A stretch of DNA of 64,000 nucleotides from Musa acuminata AAA Group (GCF_036884655.1 NC_088331.1:16025501-16089500); one strand, 5' to 3'; counted from the stretch's first letter, positions 11,701 through 24,000 are shown. The notes: generated by a model from the sequence alone, not told the origin. Made by a program: numbers and translations.

Positions 11701-12800
11701 TAACTTGTATCCATTTCTGAAAATAGCTCTTTGATGCCACACATGTGATTTGAGGCTCCTGTATCTAGATACCATGTCATAGACTGATCATTTTTCAAAT
11801 TTTCATAACTCATTAGCAAAACTTGATTTTCCTTCTTTTCTTCCTCAACAAAATTTGCCTTATCACCTTGATTGTTAGGATTATAATAACATTCATAAGA
11901 GTAATGTCCATACCTTTTGCAAACATAGCATTGTATTTCAGACCTTTTAGAGTTTCTGCCACGTCCACGGCCTCGGCCACGTCCTCGACCATAACCTCGG
12001 CCTCTTTGGCTATAATTTTCTCCAACATCTTCACTGTTTGGAGATTCTTGATTGGTCTGATTTCTGCCTCCTCTTCCTCTTTGTCCTCGTCCTCTTCCTC
12101 TTTGAGAATTTGATTCTCGTTTATTTTCAAGAGTAAGCTTTGTTTGTAATGCTTGCTCCATAGTTTTGTCTTCTCCTCTTTTTGTAATCCTTTGTTCATG
12201 AACTTGAAGGGAACCCATAAGTTCTTCTAAAGACATTTTTTCCAAGTCTTTAGATTCTTCGATCGCAACAGCAATAAAATCAAATTTCGGATCTAGAGAT
12301 CTCAATATTTTTTCTATTACTCTCTGATCATTTACTTGTTCACCATTTCGTCTCATTTGATGAACAATAGAAATGATTTTTGAGAAGTAATCAGAAATAG
12401 TTTCAGAAGTACCTTGTTGTAATTTCTCAAACTCGGCTCGTAAAACTTGTAGACGAAGTTTCTTTACCTTATCAACACCACCGAATGCTCTTTGAAGCAT
12501 TTCCCAAGCCTCCTTTGAAGTATTTGCTGGAGCGATGATCTCGAACATTGTATCATCAAGGCCTTGGTAGATTGTGAACAAAGCCTTTTTCTCCTTCTTC
12601 CTTCTTTCTTTGAGTTGTTTTCTTCCTTCTGCATTCATTGCTCCTTCTTCTGCTGGACTTGGTTCAGCAAATCCATCTTCTACAAACTCCCATACATCTT
12701 GGGAGCCTAGAAGAACCTTCATTTGGATGCACCATATGTCATAGTTTTCTTTTGTCAATCTGGGGATCTGGAGTTGCATAGCACTTAAGGAAGATGCCAT
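8694..12800 (-). CDS. Copia gag-pol polyprotein, uninterrupted
   Basis: A single 1,368-codon frame. The start at 12800 ([11 protein letters not shown]) is preferred over an upstream Met at 12857, because 12857 lies inside the LTR. Domains in order: UBN2-type gag with Arg/Gly-rich tail; zinc knuckle [14 protein letters not shown] (about 11890-11935); aspartic protease with [13 protein letters not shown] (about 11740-11770); integrase with His/Cys zinc site ending CEVCVMGKQ (about 11250-11370) and a DDE core including TDRGGEY (about 10970-11000); reverse transcriptase with LYVDDLIF (about 9670-9690); RNase H with [15 protein letters not shown] (about 9150-9200). All catalytic motifs checked are present. 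Gag and pol share one frame, as in most plant copia elements. The stop falls in the 3' LTR. Confidence 0.95.
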   Translation of the reverse strand: MASSLSAMQLQIPRLTKENYDIWCIQMKVLLGSQDVWEFVEDGFAEPSPAEEGAMNAEGRKQLKERRKKEKKALFTIYQGLDDTMFEIIAPANTSKEAWEMLQRAFGGVDKVKKLRLQVLRAEFEKLQQGTSETISDYFSKIISIVHQMRRNGEQVNDQRVIEKILRSLDPKFDFIAVAIEESKDLEKMSLEELMGSLQVHEQRITKRGEDKTMEQALQTKLTLENKRESNSQRGRGRGQRGRGGRNQTNQESPNSEDVGENYSQRGRGYGRGRGRGRGRGRNSKRSEIQCYVCKRYGHYSYECYYNPNNQGDKANFVEEEKKENQVLLMSYENLKNDQSMTWYLDTGASNHMCGIKELFSEMDTSYSGNITFGDLSQRPVRGKGKILLELNNGKELCISDVYYVPDMKNNILSLGQLLEKGYDIEMKDMTLSIRDKNKTLISHVKMARNRMFPLHLSIFYQSNCFKADIEDISTLWHLRYAHLNFEALKLLEKYNMVTGMPKIDRPAKLCEVCVMGKQERKPFKVRRTKRAWHQLDLVHSDVCGPINPVTLGGSRYFLTFTDDHSGKTWVYMLKEKKEVLSKFKEFKDLVERQSCCKIKCLRTDRGGEYISNEFESFCRNNGILHQFTMPYTPQQNGVSERKNRTILNMVRCMLKERKIPKEFWGDAVACAVYLLNRFPTKRIGNVTPEEAWSLQKPRVDHLRIFGSVAFAKIPEEKRTKLEDKSQKCILLGYPENSSGYKLYNPITNKVVMSRDVEFDEQQIWNWKSDEQHKKAVVSEEDDIIQASTEVALPESSPRSARSHDSRSPIIRRTRPIQDLYDVTRRIDTNNDELSLFCLFAGYDPLTFEEAYSDEKWRQAMNEEIHAINKNNTWEFTTLPKDHQAIGVRWIFKTKRNAKGEVEKYKARLVAKGYKQQYGIDYEEVFAPVARLETVRLLISLAAQMKWKILQMDVKSAFLNGVLEEEVYIQQPPGFIIQEQEDKVYKLKRALYGLKQAPRAWNSRIDTYFIQNGFSKCPHEHALYTKSNSNGDILFVCLYVDDLIFTGNSSSMIKDFKHSMKKEFEMTDLGLMTYFLGIEVIQDNGGIFISQENYAKEVLKKFSMEDCHPTDTPVEYGTKLTKEGEGKYINPTYYKSLVGCLRYLTCTRPDILFGVGLISRFMEVPKTSHLNVAKRILRYIKGTIEYGMFYSSSKKLELIGYSDSDWAGSYDDRKSTTGFVFYFGEATFTWSSKKQRIVALSSCEAEYIAVSSSVCHAIWLRRLLQELHMPQEKSTKIYVDNKSAIALAKNPVYHERSKHIDTRFHFIRDHIKNKEVEIHHVKTSEQVADIFTKPLKFEIFQQLRKKLGMIDGTSLRGENVGIKLVQVS
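8725..8742 (-). promoter_or_regulatory. Polypurine tract of the intact copia element
   Basis: The minus strand reads AAGTTTAAGGGGGGAGAA directly upstream of the 3' LTR. It is the primer for plus-strand DNA synthesis and lies inside the open reading frame. Confidence 0.85.
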
Positions 12801-12820
12801 AACCTGGCTCTGATACCAAA
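12801..12820 (-). promoter_or_regulatory. Primer binding site of the intact copia element
   Basis: The minus strand reads TTTGGTATCAGAGCCAGGTT. TGGTATCAGAGCC is complementary to the 3' end of plant initiator-methionine tRNA, the usual copia primer. The gag start codon overlaps the downstream end of this stretch. Confidence 0.85.
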
Positions 12821-13179
12821 TGTTGATGTTGATAGGAAGAGAGGATAGAAATATCAAACAGAGGAAGAGTATGACAAACTTTAATCTTCTATATTTCTCT
12901 CAAGAAACACACTTTTACAATTTCAGAAACTCTATTGACTCATGACCCAACATATGGGGTTTATATAGTTCCCAAAGATACATTATATTAATTGTATTCA
13001 AGATGAATCATTCTCTTTCAAGAAACCCTTTCAAGAACCAATAACCAATTTGACTTGTCCTTCCATAGACTTTTAATCCATTTTTTCTTCTTGATGTATT
13101 GAATCTCCCTCTTGATGCAATGAACCTCTTTTGATGAAATGAATCTCTTTATGATACTTGAACAAGTTTAATTCCAACA
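12821..13179 (-). repeat. 5' LTR of the intact copia element
   Basis: 359 bp, same sequence as 8366-8724. On the minus strand it ends CATCAACA, followed by TTTGGTATCAGAGCC, the initiator-Met tRNA primer site. Confidence 0.95.
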
Positions 13180-13184
13180 CTATT
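13180..13184. repeat. Target site duplication CTATT (right)
   Basis: Matches 8361-8365. Five-base duplications are standard for copia integrases. Confidence 0.9.
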
Positions 13185-13250
13185 TTCTTCCATCTTTCGA
13201 TTCTCTCTGGTGTTGATTCGGTTTTGTCTCTATGCAATTTAAAAAATAAT
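13185..13250 (+). pseudogene. 3' end of the ankyrin/PGG pseudogene beyond the copia insertion
   Basis: Joining 8360 to 13180 (one copy of CTATT) continues the hydrophobic C-terminal reading for about 20 codons to a stop near 13242. The right inverted repeat starts at once. Continuity across the insertion supports the target duplication call. Confidence 0.55.
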
Positions 13251-13435
13251 AAAATTATATTTTTATTTTTTTCGTTTATGTTTTTCTTCCTATCATAACA
13301 CATACGATTTTTTAGAGTTAGATTAAATATTTTACCATCGTAAGGGTAGGGATCTCAATACTATTTTTTAAAATATAAGAATCAAAATATTAATCATAGT
13401 TAATTATAAAAGATAATCTATAATTAATTACTCAA
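13235..13435 (-). repeat. Right long inverted repeat of Pack-MULE-like unit
   Basis: Reverse complement is related to 6612-6835. It starts right after the last ankyrin/PGG codons. The outer edge is uncertain by about 10-20 bp. Confidence 0.7.
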
Positions 13436-13839
13436 CCTATCATTTCATCTTCTACTCATTCTCTAACACATACACATTTGCTCAACCCTAGTGGTTCCCC
13501 TAAGGCCCAAGAGCTTACTGTTCGTGTTATTATGTCAAGCTTAGAGTCGTTGACTGACTTAAATGCTTAGACAACACAAGTTGAAGCAGCTGCCGACTCA
13601 GATCTCTTTCGTGGTTTCCTTGATCAAAGAGATAAAACTTCTTCATCTATAAAACTTCAACATACTATGAGTGTGCATGCACTATCTAGTTTGAAATCTA
13701 TTACTAGAGCTATTAAGGGTAAGAAGAAACTGGAGTCTTCTATTTCTATTTCTAAAGATGTTTCACTCTCTACAATTAATTGCCCTCTTGATAACCTTAT
13801 ATCTGATGGATAGATTTCTATTTTTTTTTATCTTCTCTA

Positions 13840-14975
13840 TCATGATTATTATCTCATGGAATTATAGAGGCATAAGAAGAAAATCTATTGGGGATTTCCT
13901 TACTTATGCCCAAAGAACATATAAGCCAACACTAATCCTTTTGTAGGAGACTCATGCATCGGATGAATAATCCCAAAGATCGATTTGGCGGTTTGGGAAG
14001 GAACGGCAAGGAACCTCTTAACCCGCTATTGGAGCTTCCAATGGGATTTTACTTGCTTAGCCTTCATCCTTTGTTGCTCATGTCCAGGTGCTATCTACTC
14101 AATCTCAGTTAATATATGTGGTAGTTCAATTTCAAAATAGTAATCCATGGCTTTTAGCCGACTTTATGCTAGTACTTTAGTTTCAGTATGTAATAATTTA
14201 TAGATGAATATTTTTGCTTCAAATTTATTTGATTTACCTTGGTGTATCTTAGGTGATAATTCGATTTTATATAGGTCCGATAAATTTGGTGGACATTCTT
14301 TTAATACCAAATTTGGTTAGAGGATTTTGTGATTTTGTGAAAAACTATGGTTTAACGGATTTGGATTTCTTTGGCTTCAAATATACATGGTGTAATAACG
14401 AAAGGTCATACTTGTGTTTCTTTACGTTTAGATAGGGTTTTTGATAATTCTGCTTGGCTACAACCTTTCGACCAATCCTCTGTCTACCATCTTTCTTGGA
14501 CTTAGCTTTGTTCATGTATCAAAACTATGGTTTAAGCTGCATATCAAAACACTAAACTCTACTAGTGCTAACCTCTTTTGTTTTCAAAAGTTCTTCTGGA
14601 ATACTCTGAAACTATCCAAATAAATTCTTACTCCAAATTCTTCATACCCTTTTCACTTATTTCATCAAAATCTTTGTAAGCTAAGAGACATTTTTTCTCG
14701 TTGGAATAGATATTCTCTTGGTAAGTTGGAACACAAATTAGAACAACTCCAAGAATCTATTACTTAGAATCTCAACTTGATGATATTATTCCTATTTAAT
14801 CTCAAATTCAATATCGTGCCTCCCTTCATAACTATCAATTAGCTTTAATTAAATAAATTAACCCTAAATAGTGGGCTAAAGCTTAATGTTCTTAGGTTAA
14901 TGATGATAGCAAAAATGTCAAATACTTTCATAACTTAATAGCTCATCATCATCGTAAAATCTTTATTAGAGGCAT
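13840..14975 (+). pseudogene. LINE ORF2 5' part: endonuclease
   Basis: The apurinic-like endonuclease nicks target DNA to prime reverse transcription. Visible blocks: SWNYRGIRRKS (about 13855-13890), KPTLILL followed by a stop and ETHASDE (about 13922-13965, the usual QETH position), PWCILGDN (about 14238-14265), KFGGHSFNTKF (about 14282-14315), DFFGFKYTWCNNERS (about 14365-14405), and the linker DDSKNVKYFHNLIAHHHRKIFIRGI (in pieces, about 14900-14975). Several stops and frame changes are present. The frame continues at 18120. Confidence 0.75.
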
Positions 14976-15609
14976 CCTGTGTAATATCTTTTATTTTTAA
15001 ATTATTTATGATGTTCATAATTTTTAATTATTTTAATATAAGAATTATTTAATAATTTCTTACATTAAGTGATTTTATAGTGGAAGCTTACTGCTAAGGA
15101 CCTAATTGTGAATCTTAACCATTGAATATGATTTATATTAAGTTAAAAAAAATAGAGGATATGTGTAGTGAGATAACCTAACTATGGTGACTCTATCAAG
15201 TAAGCATGAGTAAAGTATTTATAGACCCAAAAGACTTTAAGAATAGAGTCAAAAATTCAAATCCCCAAAATTTTGAGGTATTGATATTACTACCACCGTC
15301 ATCGGGCGGTACTATCATCATAACGGGGCCACGAATCAAGGCTCTTGTGGTACTATCGTCGACCTAGGCGATACTACCATCGAAACCATTGAAAAAGCAT
15401 AAACAATGCTTTTCGGTTGACTCAAGCAGTACTATCAACTAGGCCTGGTAGTACCACTACCTAGACTTGCTTTAGATCACCAATTTGATCTTCTAGCAGG
15501 CCAATTTGACCTCGGTTCAAGCCCAATGGGTTTCTTGACAAGTTGGCATCATTTTGACCCAATACCAACTCAATTTAACTTAAAAAGATCTCAATCAAGA
15601 CTTTAACAA

Positions 15610-16015
15610 TCCAACCACATATCTGGTACAATTATGAAGCTTTCAATACATTATACACCATTTCGGAATGTTGTCTGATCTTCCAGCACTTAACCAAATT
15701 CTTTGGCATATCATCCGATCTATCAACATGTTGACTTTCCCCTATCATCCGATCTTTTGGCACAATATCTAATCCTTCCAGCACGATGCTCAAACTTATA
15801 GCATGAAATCCAATCTTCGACATGTCGACCAATTCTCTAGCTCGACATCCAATTTTTGACATGATACTTTTTTCGGTATAACATCTGAATCATCTACTTC
15901 GACAATTTGCTCTTTAATGGTTTGAGTCCGTAATCGAAGTATTTCCTACGTCATTTATCTCAAAAGTATATTAGTCCATAAACTCATCAATTGATTTTAT
16001 CATCAAAATTTGGGA
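15610..16015 (-). repeat. Diverged Sirevirus-like LTR-related segment
   Basis: The minus strand shows the same order of words as the LTR at 46399-47055: a 'gatgataaaatcaa' start-like block, then repeated 'cgg/tcg-atgtcg' pairs. Similarity is weak and was judged by eye. Confidence 0.35.
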
Positions 16016-17044
16016 TTAAAGTTTTGCTCTTGCTAATAATATCAACCTCATTTCAGTACAAATTTGCTAATCTAAAATTTTTGAGAATTTTGACTTATTT
16101 GCATTATTTTAACTATAACATTTTGTAACAAATTTTAATTTATACAAAATTTAATTCTTTAAAAATTAGATTTTTATTTCTTTCTTTAGTACTTTATTTG
16201 AAATATTTGGAATATAAATACATGCCTAAATGTTTGTTTTATTTGATCATTTGGATTTTGTAAAATAGGGATAATATTTTTTGGCCTCTCTATACTAAAT
16301 TATTTATAACTCTTTGTAGGAAACTCTAATTTAATAATACTTATTTCATCTAAAAGTAGACTCAAATATCTTTCAAATAATATCTTTTATGAGTAAATTG
16401 GAGCATGATTAATCATTTAAAAGACTCGTGCAATATGCCTTAGAGATTTCACCATAATAGATTTATTTCTAAATTTATATATTTTTGTTTCTACCTCTTT
16501 AGTTTAATTTCAACTAAAATTCTTCTCTCAATTTAATCTTATATGACTGTTTTAAGCTCTTGTATCTCTTGTCATTAGTTCTCCCCATATCTGAATAAGT
16601 TATGTAAAAGTTTATGTTTGTCTTATATTATTTCATATATGCACATGTATACTTTTTATTGTTTCACATGTGCTTTCTATACATACGAACTTTCTTATTT
16701 ATATTATTCTTTTATACTCTAGTTTTGTGGTATAATGTGAACCTTTGCTAAAAATGAGAAAGAGAGTTATAAACCTTCGCTAGAAATGAGAAAGAGAATT
16801 ATGTGTAGAGCGTGTGATGCTCTTGTCGACCCCAATAATTTCATCCAAACGGAGCTCTTAGATGTAGAAGACTTATGTTAAGAAATGGATGGATCATATT
16901 ATATTATGATCCTACCTCACCTTCTATATTCTTTTGATATGTTATCCAAAGTAAAGTACGTGCTTATAAGTTTCTATGTGCTCTTTGGATATGAATAAAA
17001 TGAATGAAATATCAAATATGATACTGAGTTTATATTTCTCATTT

Positions 17045-17345
17045 GTTCTTTTGATATGTTCTTAAATGTTCCTAAATATTTTTTACTTCATTGATATGCT
17101 CATAAATGCTCTTTACTTATTGATATGCTCCTAAATATTTTTTACTTTATTGATATGCTCATAAATGCTCTTCACTTAAATGATATGCTTCTACTATTTA
17201 CCTCATTAATATACTCCCAAATATTTTATACTTCATTAGTATACTCTTAAATGTTCTTTACTATGCTCCTAAATGCTCTTTACCTTATTGATACGCTGTC
17301 CTTACTTTATTGATATGCTTCTAATGCTCTCTACTCTATTGTTAC
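17045..17345. repeat. Minisatellite, ~30-bp unit
   Basis: About ten degenerate copies of a unit like TTGATATGCTCCTAAATGCTC followed by TTTACTTTA. It lies inside the 3.1-kb insertion and has no coding potential. Confidence 0.7.
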
Positions 17346-18119
17346 GAAGGAATTAAAGAAAATGTCAAATATGATGCTACTCTTGAGCTAATGACTTGCA
17401 TATTGATATTGAGTATCTTATATGTCATAATTTACTTCCTTAAGTATGCTTCTAATGAAATAATATTTATGATTCTTATATTTAATGCTTTTGTATCTAA
17501 TAAAATGACATCTATAATTCTTGTTTCCATTACTTGCACTTTGATATTAAGGTCATATGAGTTATCATTTCTTTGCTATAAATATGTTAGTTACTTATTG
17601 AGCTTTGTAACTCATCCTATTACTATATAATTTTTTTAGATTAACTTATTCACTCATCGAAATGTTAGATTTGGGCCGAGACAATGAATAGTAGAAGATT
17701 TTGGATAAGTCTTTGATGGTTTGACATAATGTTGTATAAGTATACTTTATTTATAATAAAATACTATCAATAAATCATAAATTATGTGTCTTATAAAGGT
17801 TAAAAGACCTCTCACGTTTAGAAATTTAGAATGTTAAGTTGAAGTTTCATGATAATATGAACTTACGATAAATAGTTGATTTTGTGATTATGTAAATTCT
17901 TATACTTGTGAGTTTATAAGCGATGGTTAATGATTTTTGAGTTAGTCTTGGGTTTTAGGGAGTTATTGAGTTATGCGGTGAATGATTATAAATCTTAATA
18001 CTTTTTAGTATCCTCAAATATTATCTTGGATGTTGGTTTTGGATTATAGATAAATTATTTTTTATTTATTTAAGATAGGTTCACACCTCTTGAATGAATT
18101 ATTTTAGGGGATATGGCAT

Positions 18120-20428
18120 TGTAGACCGTTCTAAAGGTGTAATTCATTTTGCTAACCAAATTAATCTCTATTTGACACTTATTACACTAACTTCGGAGCA
18201 CCTCTCATTTTATTCCATTGTAAACTCTTTTACCTGGCTTGTCTTTTGTTGAAGGTTCGTCTCTTATTAAACTTTTTATCTTGCAAGGAAATTTATAGTG
18301 TCATGCATTCTTTAGGTTTTTGTGAGAGTCTTAGAACCGATGGATTTACATGTGAATTTTATAGGGCTTTCTTTCTATGATACTTTAGCTCCATCCTTTA
18401 TTAATATTTTTAATTGGTTTTATCAACATGCAGATATCTCAATTAATTAGATTAAGACCTTTACATTCACCCGAAAGACAAAAAAAATCCAACTGATGTT
18501 ACACATTATAGGCCGATCGCTTTATCTAATATCAATCATAGAATTCTTAGCAAAGTTCTCTCCAATCACCTCAAACCTCTCCTATCTAACCACATCAACT
18601 ATAATTAATCTGCTTTCCTCCCAAATCGAAGTATATCTATCTGATAATATTTTAATTTTACAAGAGGATGCCCATACTATGTTTTCATCAAAAAGGTACA
18701 AATTCTTTAGTTCTAGTTAAACTAGATTTGAAAAAAAAACTTTTGAGGCATACTATTCTCTAAGTTCTTAAGATTATAAATTTTCCTTCTAAATTCAACC
18801 ATCGAATAAATATAAATGCATGTATTTCACTCTTTCATTAGCTCAGATTCTTACTCAACTTTTCTCGTAAACTTATTATACCTTTTAGATTGAACTCCAT
18901 CGGTAAAATTAGTTAGCTATATATATCATGTATACTATACTAATGACTTTCGCTTATGTTTTAGAGCTAACAAGAAATTTTGTCTAACTAGTCAATCTAT
19001 CTTTGGAAAATGAGTTGCTAGCTAATCAGAGTGTGAGTCTTTCCAAATAAGACCAATTTCCATTCAAATATCTTAGTGCCACCTAATTATCATCAGGATA
19101 GATATACTTGAAAAAACTTAAATCTAAATTTATAACTTAGCTATGTAATTAATTATCTCTCATAAGCTGGTGGTCATATGGTCTTAATTAAATCTATCAT
19201 AAACTCCATTCCAATTTGTACTCTTAGTGTTAATTGGTTGTTTGATTCTATGTATGTTACACAGAATTGAAACCTTAATAAAAATTTCCTTTGGTGAAAG
19301 AATCAGAATGCTAAGGGAATTCATTTAATAAACTATTATAACATTGTCACCAGTTTATCTATCCTGGATCTTTCTCTTTTCAAACATGCTTACAAGTTAT
19401 CAATAAATATTCAATGGTGTAAGTAATGTTATTATCCATGCTAAATATGGTTCACTGGATCCTTGGTTTCCTACCGACTGTAACCATGTTAGCTGGAGTC
19501 GATACGCATGCTCTAATATTATTATCTTTGGTCGGGTTTCATTAAACTTATTAAAAATAATTTTTAAAGAAATCATTTTCAAGGTCCATGGCCTTTTGAT
19601 TTGACTTTATATCTGAAATCTATTTTTATAAATCCATCCATATTTTATCCCTCTGTCGCTACTCTTTACCAATCTGATAGCTGAGACCTATTAACGGAAG
19701 TGTCCGGACAGACTTTTTTATTTATCACATTAAATTCATACGAGTCACTCCTTCTTAGATGGGGGTTTGGCAGGCATATCAAATGTTACTACTCATTCTT
19801 GTTATCCCTAAAACGTAACTCTTTTCTGCACAAAAGATTGATTACCTATCATTGCTACTCATTCTTTGAAACCATTGATCATATCTTCTTTGAATGTTCG
19901 TTCTTTTTATACCAAAAATCCACGACTGTTGGATGGACACAGAACCTCCCTAACTCTTTCTAATTAAAGGGGATTGGTTCTTTGAAAGCACTAATCTGAG
20001 CTTTGGGAAACTTTTCTAGACTGTCATTGCAAGCCAAATCTGTTTTATCTGGAAGGCTTCAAATTTTGCCCTGTTTAAAGGAAAACTCCTTCTCTATCAC
20101 TTGGATTTGGTCCCAAGCACTATCCTTCGCTACCAACCTTGCTAGATCCACTACCAAACTTCAAGAAAATAGAATGAATAACTATATATTGGTCAGGTGG
20201 GATAAACCAGCTTAGGAATGGATGGAATTAAACACTGATGGATCATCTTTATTTAATTTTAATACAGGAAGGTGGACTTAGGCTTTGTACTTCGACAGCA
20301 CGATGGTGTTCCTGTGCGCTTGCTGGGCAGCAGTAAGTCCAAAATAAATCACCTACACAATGCGAGGCATTGGCAATCGAAGCTCGACTCCAGGCTACTA
20401 TTACTTATGGTTTCGCAAATATTCAAAG
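18120..20428 (+). pseudogene. LINE ORF2 middle: reverse transcriptase, zf-RVT, RNase H start
   Basis: The frame resumes from 14975 with VDRSKGVIHFANQI. Reverse transcriptase motifs: HYRPIALSNINHRILSKVLS (about 18505-18565) and a degraded NQSAFLPNRS (about 18605-18640). A degraded YADD box reading YTND lies near 18935-18950. A zf-RVT-like segment with LRWGFGRHIKCYY and HIFFECSF lies at about 19750-19900, and an RNase H start, EWMELNTDGSS, at about 20215-20250. There are many stops. The copia element at 20429 interrupts the RNase H domain. Confidence 0.75.
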
Positions 20429-21006
20429 TGTTGGGTCCGGTAAAATTAGATAGAGGAGCGTGCGTAGGTGCAGTGCAGCTTGCGGCGAGCGGCGGCGCGC
20501 AGAGAGGAGAGAGAAAGTAAGGTTTTTTTGAATTTTTTGTTTGATGATCGATGGTCAAACTTCTTCCGTTTTGGTCCAAATTTTATGTGGAGAATTTTTA
20601 TAATAAACTTTATAATCCTAACGATATTGATATATAGTTTATACTCTCTAAGGTACTTTTTTGTTATATCAATTATGTGAGATCTAGATTTTTCTTTTGA
20701 GGAGATTCATGTTCTTAATGTTATTGTGATCCTCTGATTATTCTAGAGAAGATCCATTGTAAACTTGTTATCATTACTATTGATAGTGGAAGTTTGAGGT
20801 GGACTATGGTCCCGTGGTTTTTCCCATATTGGGTTTTTCACGTTAAAAAATTTAGTCTCACTATGTGATTAATTTTTTGCTCTATTGTTTATGTTGTGCT
20901 GGTTGATATTTTCATTTGGATATCAAGTTGGTATTTTGATGAGAAACGTATTTTGATACACAATGAGGGAAAAGAATATTCCGCTTTAACAGGTTTTTTC
21001 CCAATA
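20429..21006 (+). repeat. 5' LTR of element A (578 bp)
   Basis: Starts TGTTGGGTCC, ends CCCAATA, and is followed by AGTGGTATCAGAGT (primer site). Compared with the 3' LTR it lacks the segment just after TGTTGGGTCC (about 80 bp) and differs at many other places. Confidence 0.8.
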
Positions 21007-21059
21007 AGTGGTATCAGAGTAACATGTTGTTTGGTGCTAGTTTTTCTTGTGTGATTGAA

Positions 21060-24000
21060 ATGGAGCAATCAGATAATATGATTAAATTGAATTCATCAAA
21101 TTATTCCACTTGGAGGCGTCTGATGGAAGATTTGTTCTATTGCAAATATTTGTATAAGCATATCAAAGTTAAAAATAAACCTTCTACTATGGACGATGAA
21201 TAATGGGAAGTTCAACATAGAAAAGTCATTGCCTATATTAGAAGATGGATGTATATAAACTTGTATGAGCATATTTCAGATGAAACCAGAGTTGATGTTG
21301 TTTGGCAAAGGTTAGAAAACCTCTTTGCGAAAAAGACAATGGGAAATAGAATTTCTCTCCTCAAAAGGTTTGTAAATTTGAAGTATAAAAATGGTGATAA
21401 TATTGTTGAGCACATAAGCCTATTTCAGAGTCTTGCAAACAAGTTGGTTACTATGAAAATGAATATAAATGATGATATACAAGGATTACTACTTCTCAGC
21501 TCTTTACTAGAAAGTTGAGAAACATATATGGTGACAATTTGTAACTCCACGCCAAAAGGGACTCTAACTATAGATATGGTTAAAGACAGTTTGCTAAATA
21601 AAGATACCAAAAGGAAAGAACAGGGTGAATCTTCTTCTAGGGCATTTGTTATTGAAAAACAAGAAAGACATGGAAGAAGTCATAGTAGAAATCCATATGG
21701 ATATAGAGGAAGAAAGTCTAGAAAAGATATCAAATGTTTTCACTATAACAGACTAGGTCACACGAAGAAAGAGTGTAAGTTTTGGAAGCGAGAACAGAAT
21801 GAAATGAAGAAAAATGAGAAAGAGACTAATACAGTTGCTGCTGAAGGTAATATCACTATTGTCTGTGATGAAGGTTATGTTAGTCTTGTAGCTCAGGACA
21901 ATAATTGGGTAATTGACTCTAGTGCTTCATTTCATGTTACTTCCCATGGTGATTTCCTTAGATCTTACACTATTGGTGATTTTAGTAATGTTAGAATGAG
22001 AAATAGTGGTACATCTAAGATATTGAGTATTGGAGATATTTGCTTGGAGACCAGTATTGGGAGAAAATTGATACTTAAAGATGTAAGGCATGTTTCAGAT
22101 ATTCGTCCTAACTTGATTTCTACAGGTAGACTTGATGATGAGGGCTTTGCACACTATTTTGGTGAAAGCAAATGGAAACTCACTAAAGGTTTTCTGATTG
22201 TGACAAGAGGAAAGAAACTTAACTCTTTTTATGTCATGAAAGCTAAGCTACATAAAGGAGAGATTAATGCAATTCAAAAAGATGAAAGTATATATCTTTG
22301 GCTTAAGAGGCTCAGACATATTAGCGAGAAGGGACTTCAAACTCTTGCTAGAAAGCAGTTCTTACCAGAGTTACAAGGTACATCTCTTAAATCTTGTGAT
22401 CATTGCTTAGTTGGAAAAACATATAGAGTTGCATTTCATATATATCTATCATCTAGAAGATCAGATGTTATTAATTTAGTTCATACTGATGTTTATACTA
22501 TACAAACTAGAGCTCTTGAAGGTGCTTTTTATTTTGTTACTTTTATTGATGATCATTATAGAAAAGTGTGGGCTTTTGCTTTGAAATCTAAAGACCAGAT
22601 ACTCATATTTTCAATGAGTTTCATATCAGTGTTGAAAGAGAGATTGGCAGAAAACTAAAGTGTATTCGATCAGATAATGGTGACGAGTACAAGGGTCCTT
22701 TTGAGAATTATTGTAGGTTCCATGGTATCAGGCTTGAGAAAACAGTTCCTAAAACTCATCAACAGAACGATGTGGCAGAAGTGATGAATAGAACCATTGA
22801 AGAAAGGATTAGGTGTATGCTTTCCCACGCCAAGTTACCAAAGTCATTTTGGGGGGAGGCTATGAGAACTATAGTTGATCTGATAAATCTTTCTCCATCA
22901 GTTCCTCTGAAAGGTGATGTTCCAGAGAGAGTATGAAGAGAAAAAGATATATCTTATAATCACTTAAGAGTCTTTGAGTGTAAAGCATTTATTCATATTC
23001 CCAAAGATGAAAGGTTCAAGCTTGATAGTAAAGCAAAAACATGTATCTTCTTGGGATATAGTCATGAAGAGTTTAGGTACAGATTATGAGATCCAGTGAA
23101 CAAGAAGATTGTTAGAAGCAGAGATGTTGTGTTTCTTGAAGACCAATTATTTGATGATGGTGATAATATTGAGAAGTCAGAAACCTCTGTTTATATTCCT
23201 TGGAGTTTGGGTCCAGTTCCTTCACCTGTAGTTCATGATGATCATGGGAGAGATGAACAAGAAGATTATGATGAGAATACCAGTGATGATACACCTACAG
23301 TTGATGATGCTGAACCAACTGAACAAGCACCTCCACCAGCAATTGAGATTCTATTGAGAAGATCCACTAGAGAGCGACAACCATCTACCAGATATTCTCC
23401 ACATGAGTATGTTATACTTACTAACGGGAGAGAGCCAGAAACTTACCAAGAAGCTATTCTATATGAGAATAAGAGTGAGTGAGTTAAAGCAATGCAAGAA
23501 GAGATGAGATCCTTGCTTGAGAACTACACCTATGACTTTAGAAGAAAACTCTCAAGAATAAGTGGGTTTACAAATTGAAGACTGAAAACAATAGCTCACA
23601 ACAAAGATACAAGGCACGACTAGTTGTGAAATGATTCAGTCAGAAGAAAGGTATTGACTTTGAAGAAATATTTTCTCCAATTATGAAAATATCCTCTATC
23701 CGAGTTGTTCTTGGTTTAGCTGCCCGCTTGAATTTAGAAGTTGAGCAACTTGATATAAAAACAGCATTTCTTCATGGTGACTTAGAAGAAGAAATTTACA
23801 TGGAGCAACTAGAAGGTTTCAAAATCAAGGGAAAAGAAAATATGGTGTGTAAGCTTAGGAAAAGCTTATATGGACTCAAACAGGCACCTAGACAGTGATA
23901 TAAGATGTTTGATTCCTTTATGGTGAGCCAAGGGTATGATAAAATCACATCTGATCATTGTGTGTTTATGAAGAAATTTTCAGATGATGATTTTATTATT

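Larger units (their letters stand above)
8366..13179 (-). mobile_element. Complete, apparently intact Ty1/copia retrotransposon
   Basis: Total 4,814 bp on the minus strand. Both LTRs are 359 bp and start TGTTGATG / end TTCCAACA; reading them side by side I found no difference. The primer binding site (12801-12820) is next to the 5' LTR and the polypurine tract (8725-8742) is next to the 3' LTR. There is a single open gag-pol frame and a perfect 5-bp target duplication. The insertion must be recent. It lies in the last codons of a decayed ankyrin/PGG gene copy, antisense to it. Confidence 0.95.
6612..13435. mobile_element. Pack-MULE-like unit carrying an ankyrin/PGG gene copy
   Basis: Long imperfect inverted repeats (about 200-220 bp) flank a GC-richer segment with a decayed ankyrin/PGG gene and no transposase. 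Removing the copia insertion (8366-13179 plus one CTATT) leaves a unit of about 2.0 kb. Long terminal inverted repeats around gene fragments are the hallmark of Pack-MULEs. Assignment to Mutator is inference, because no target duplication or MULE-specific end motif was confirmed. The alternative is two related AT-rich elements that happen to lie in opposite orientation beside a gene. Confidence 0.5.
14971..18119. mobile_element. 3.1-kb insertion in the LINE bounded by GGCAT repeats
   Basis: GGCAT occurs at 14971-14975 and 18115-18119. Dropping the intervening DNA and one GGCAT restores the LINE reading FIRGI-VDRSKGV, so this is a genuine insertion with a 5-bp target duplication. The insert begins CCTGTGTAATATC and ends GGGGATAT, with no TG/CA ends or inverted termini seen. 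It has no long ORF. It contains LTR-like AT-rich sequence and a 30-bp minisatellite. A stretch at about 15610-16015 resembles, on the minus strand, the 5' part of Sirevirus-like LTRs. It may be an LTR or non-autonomous element with eroded ends. Confidence 0.6.

Noticed and set aside
11813..12199. 128-codon frame inside the copia gag
   Set aside because: Alternative frame of the Arg/Gly-rich gag region; the gag-pol frame explains this DNA.
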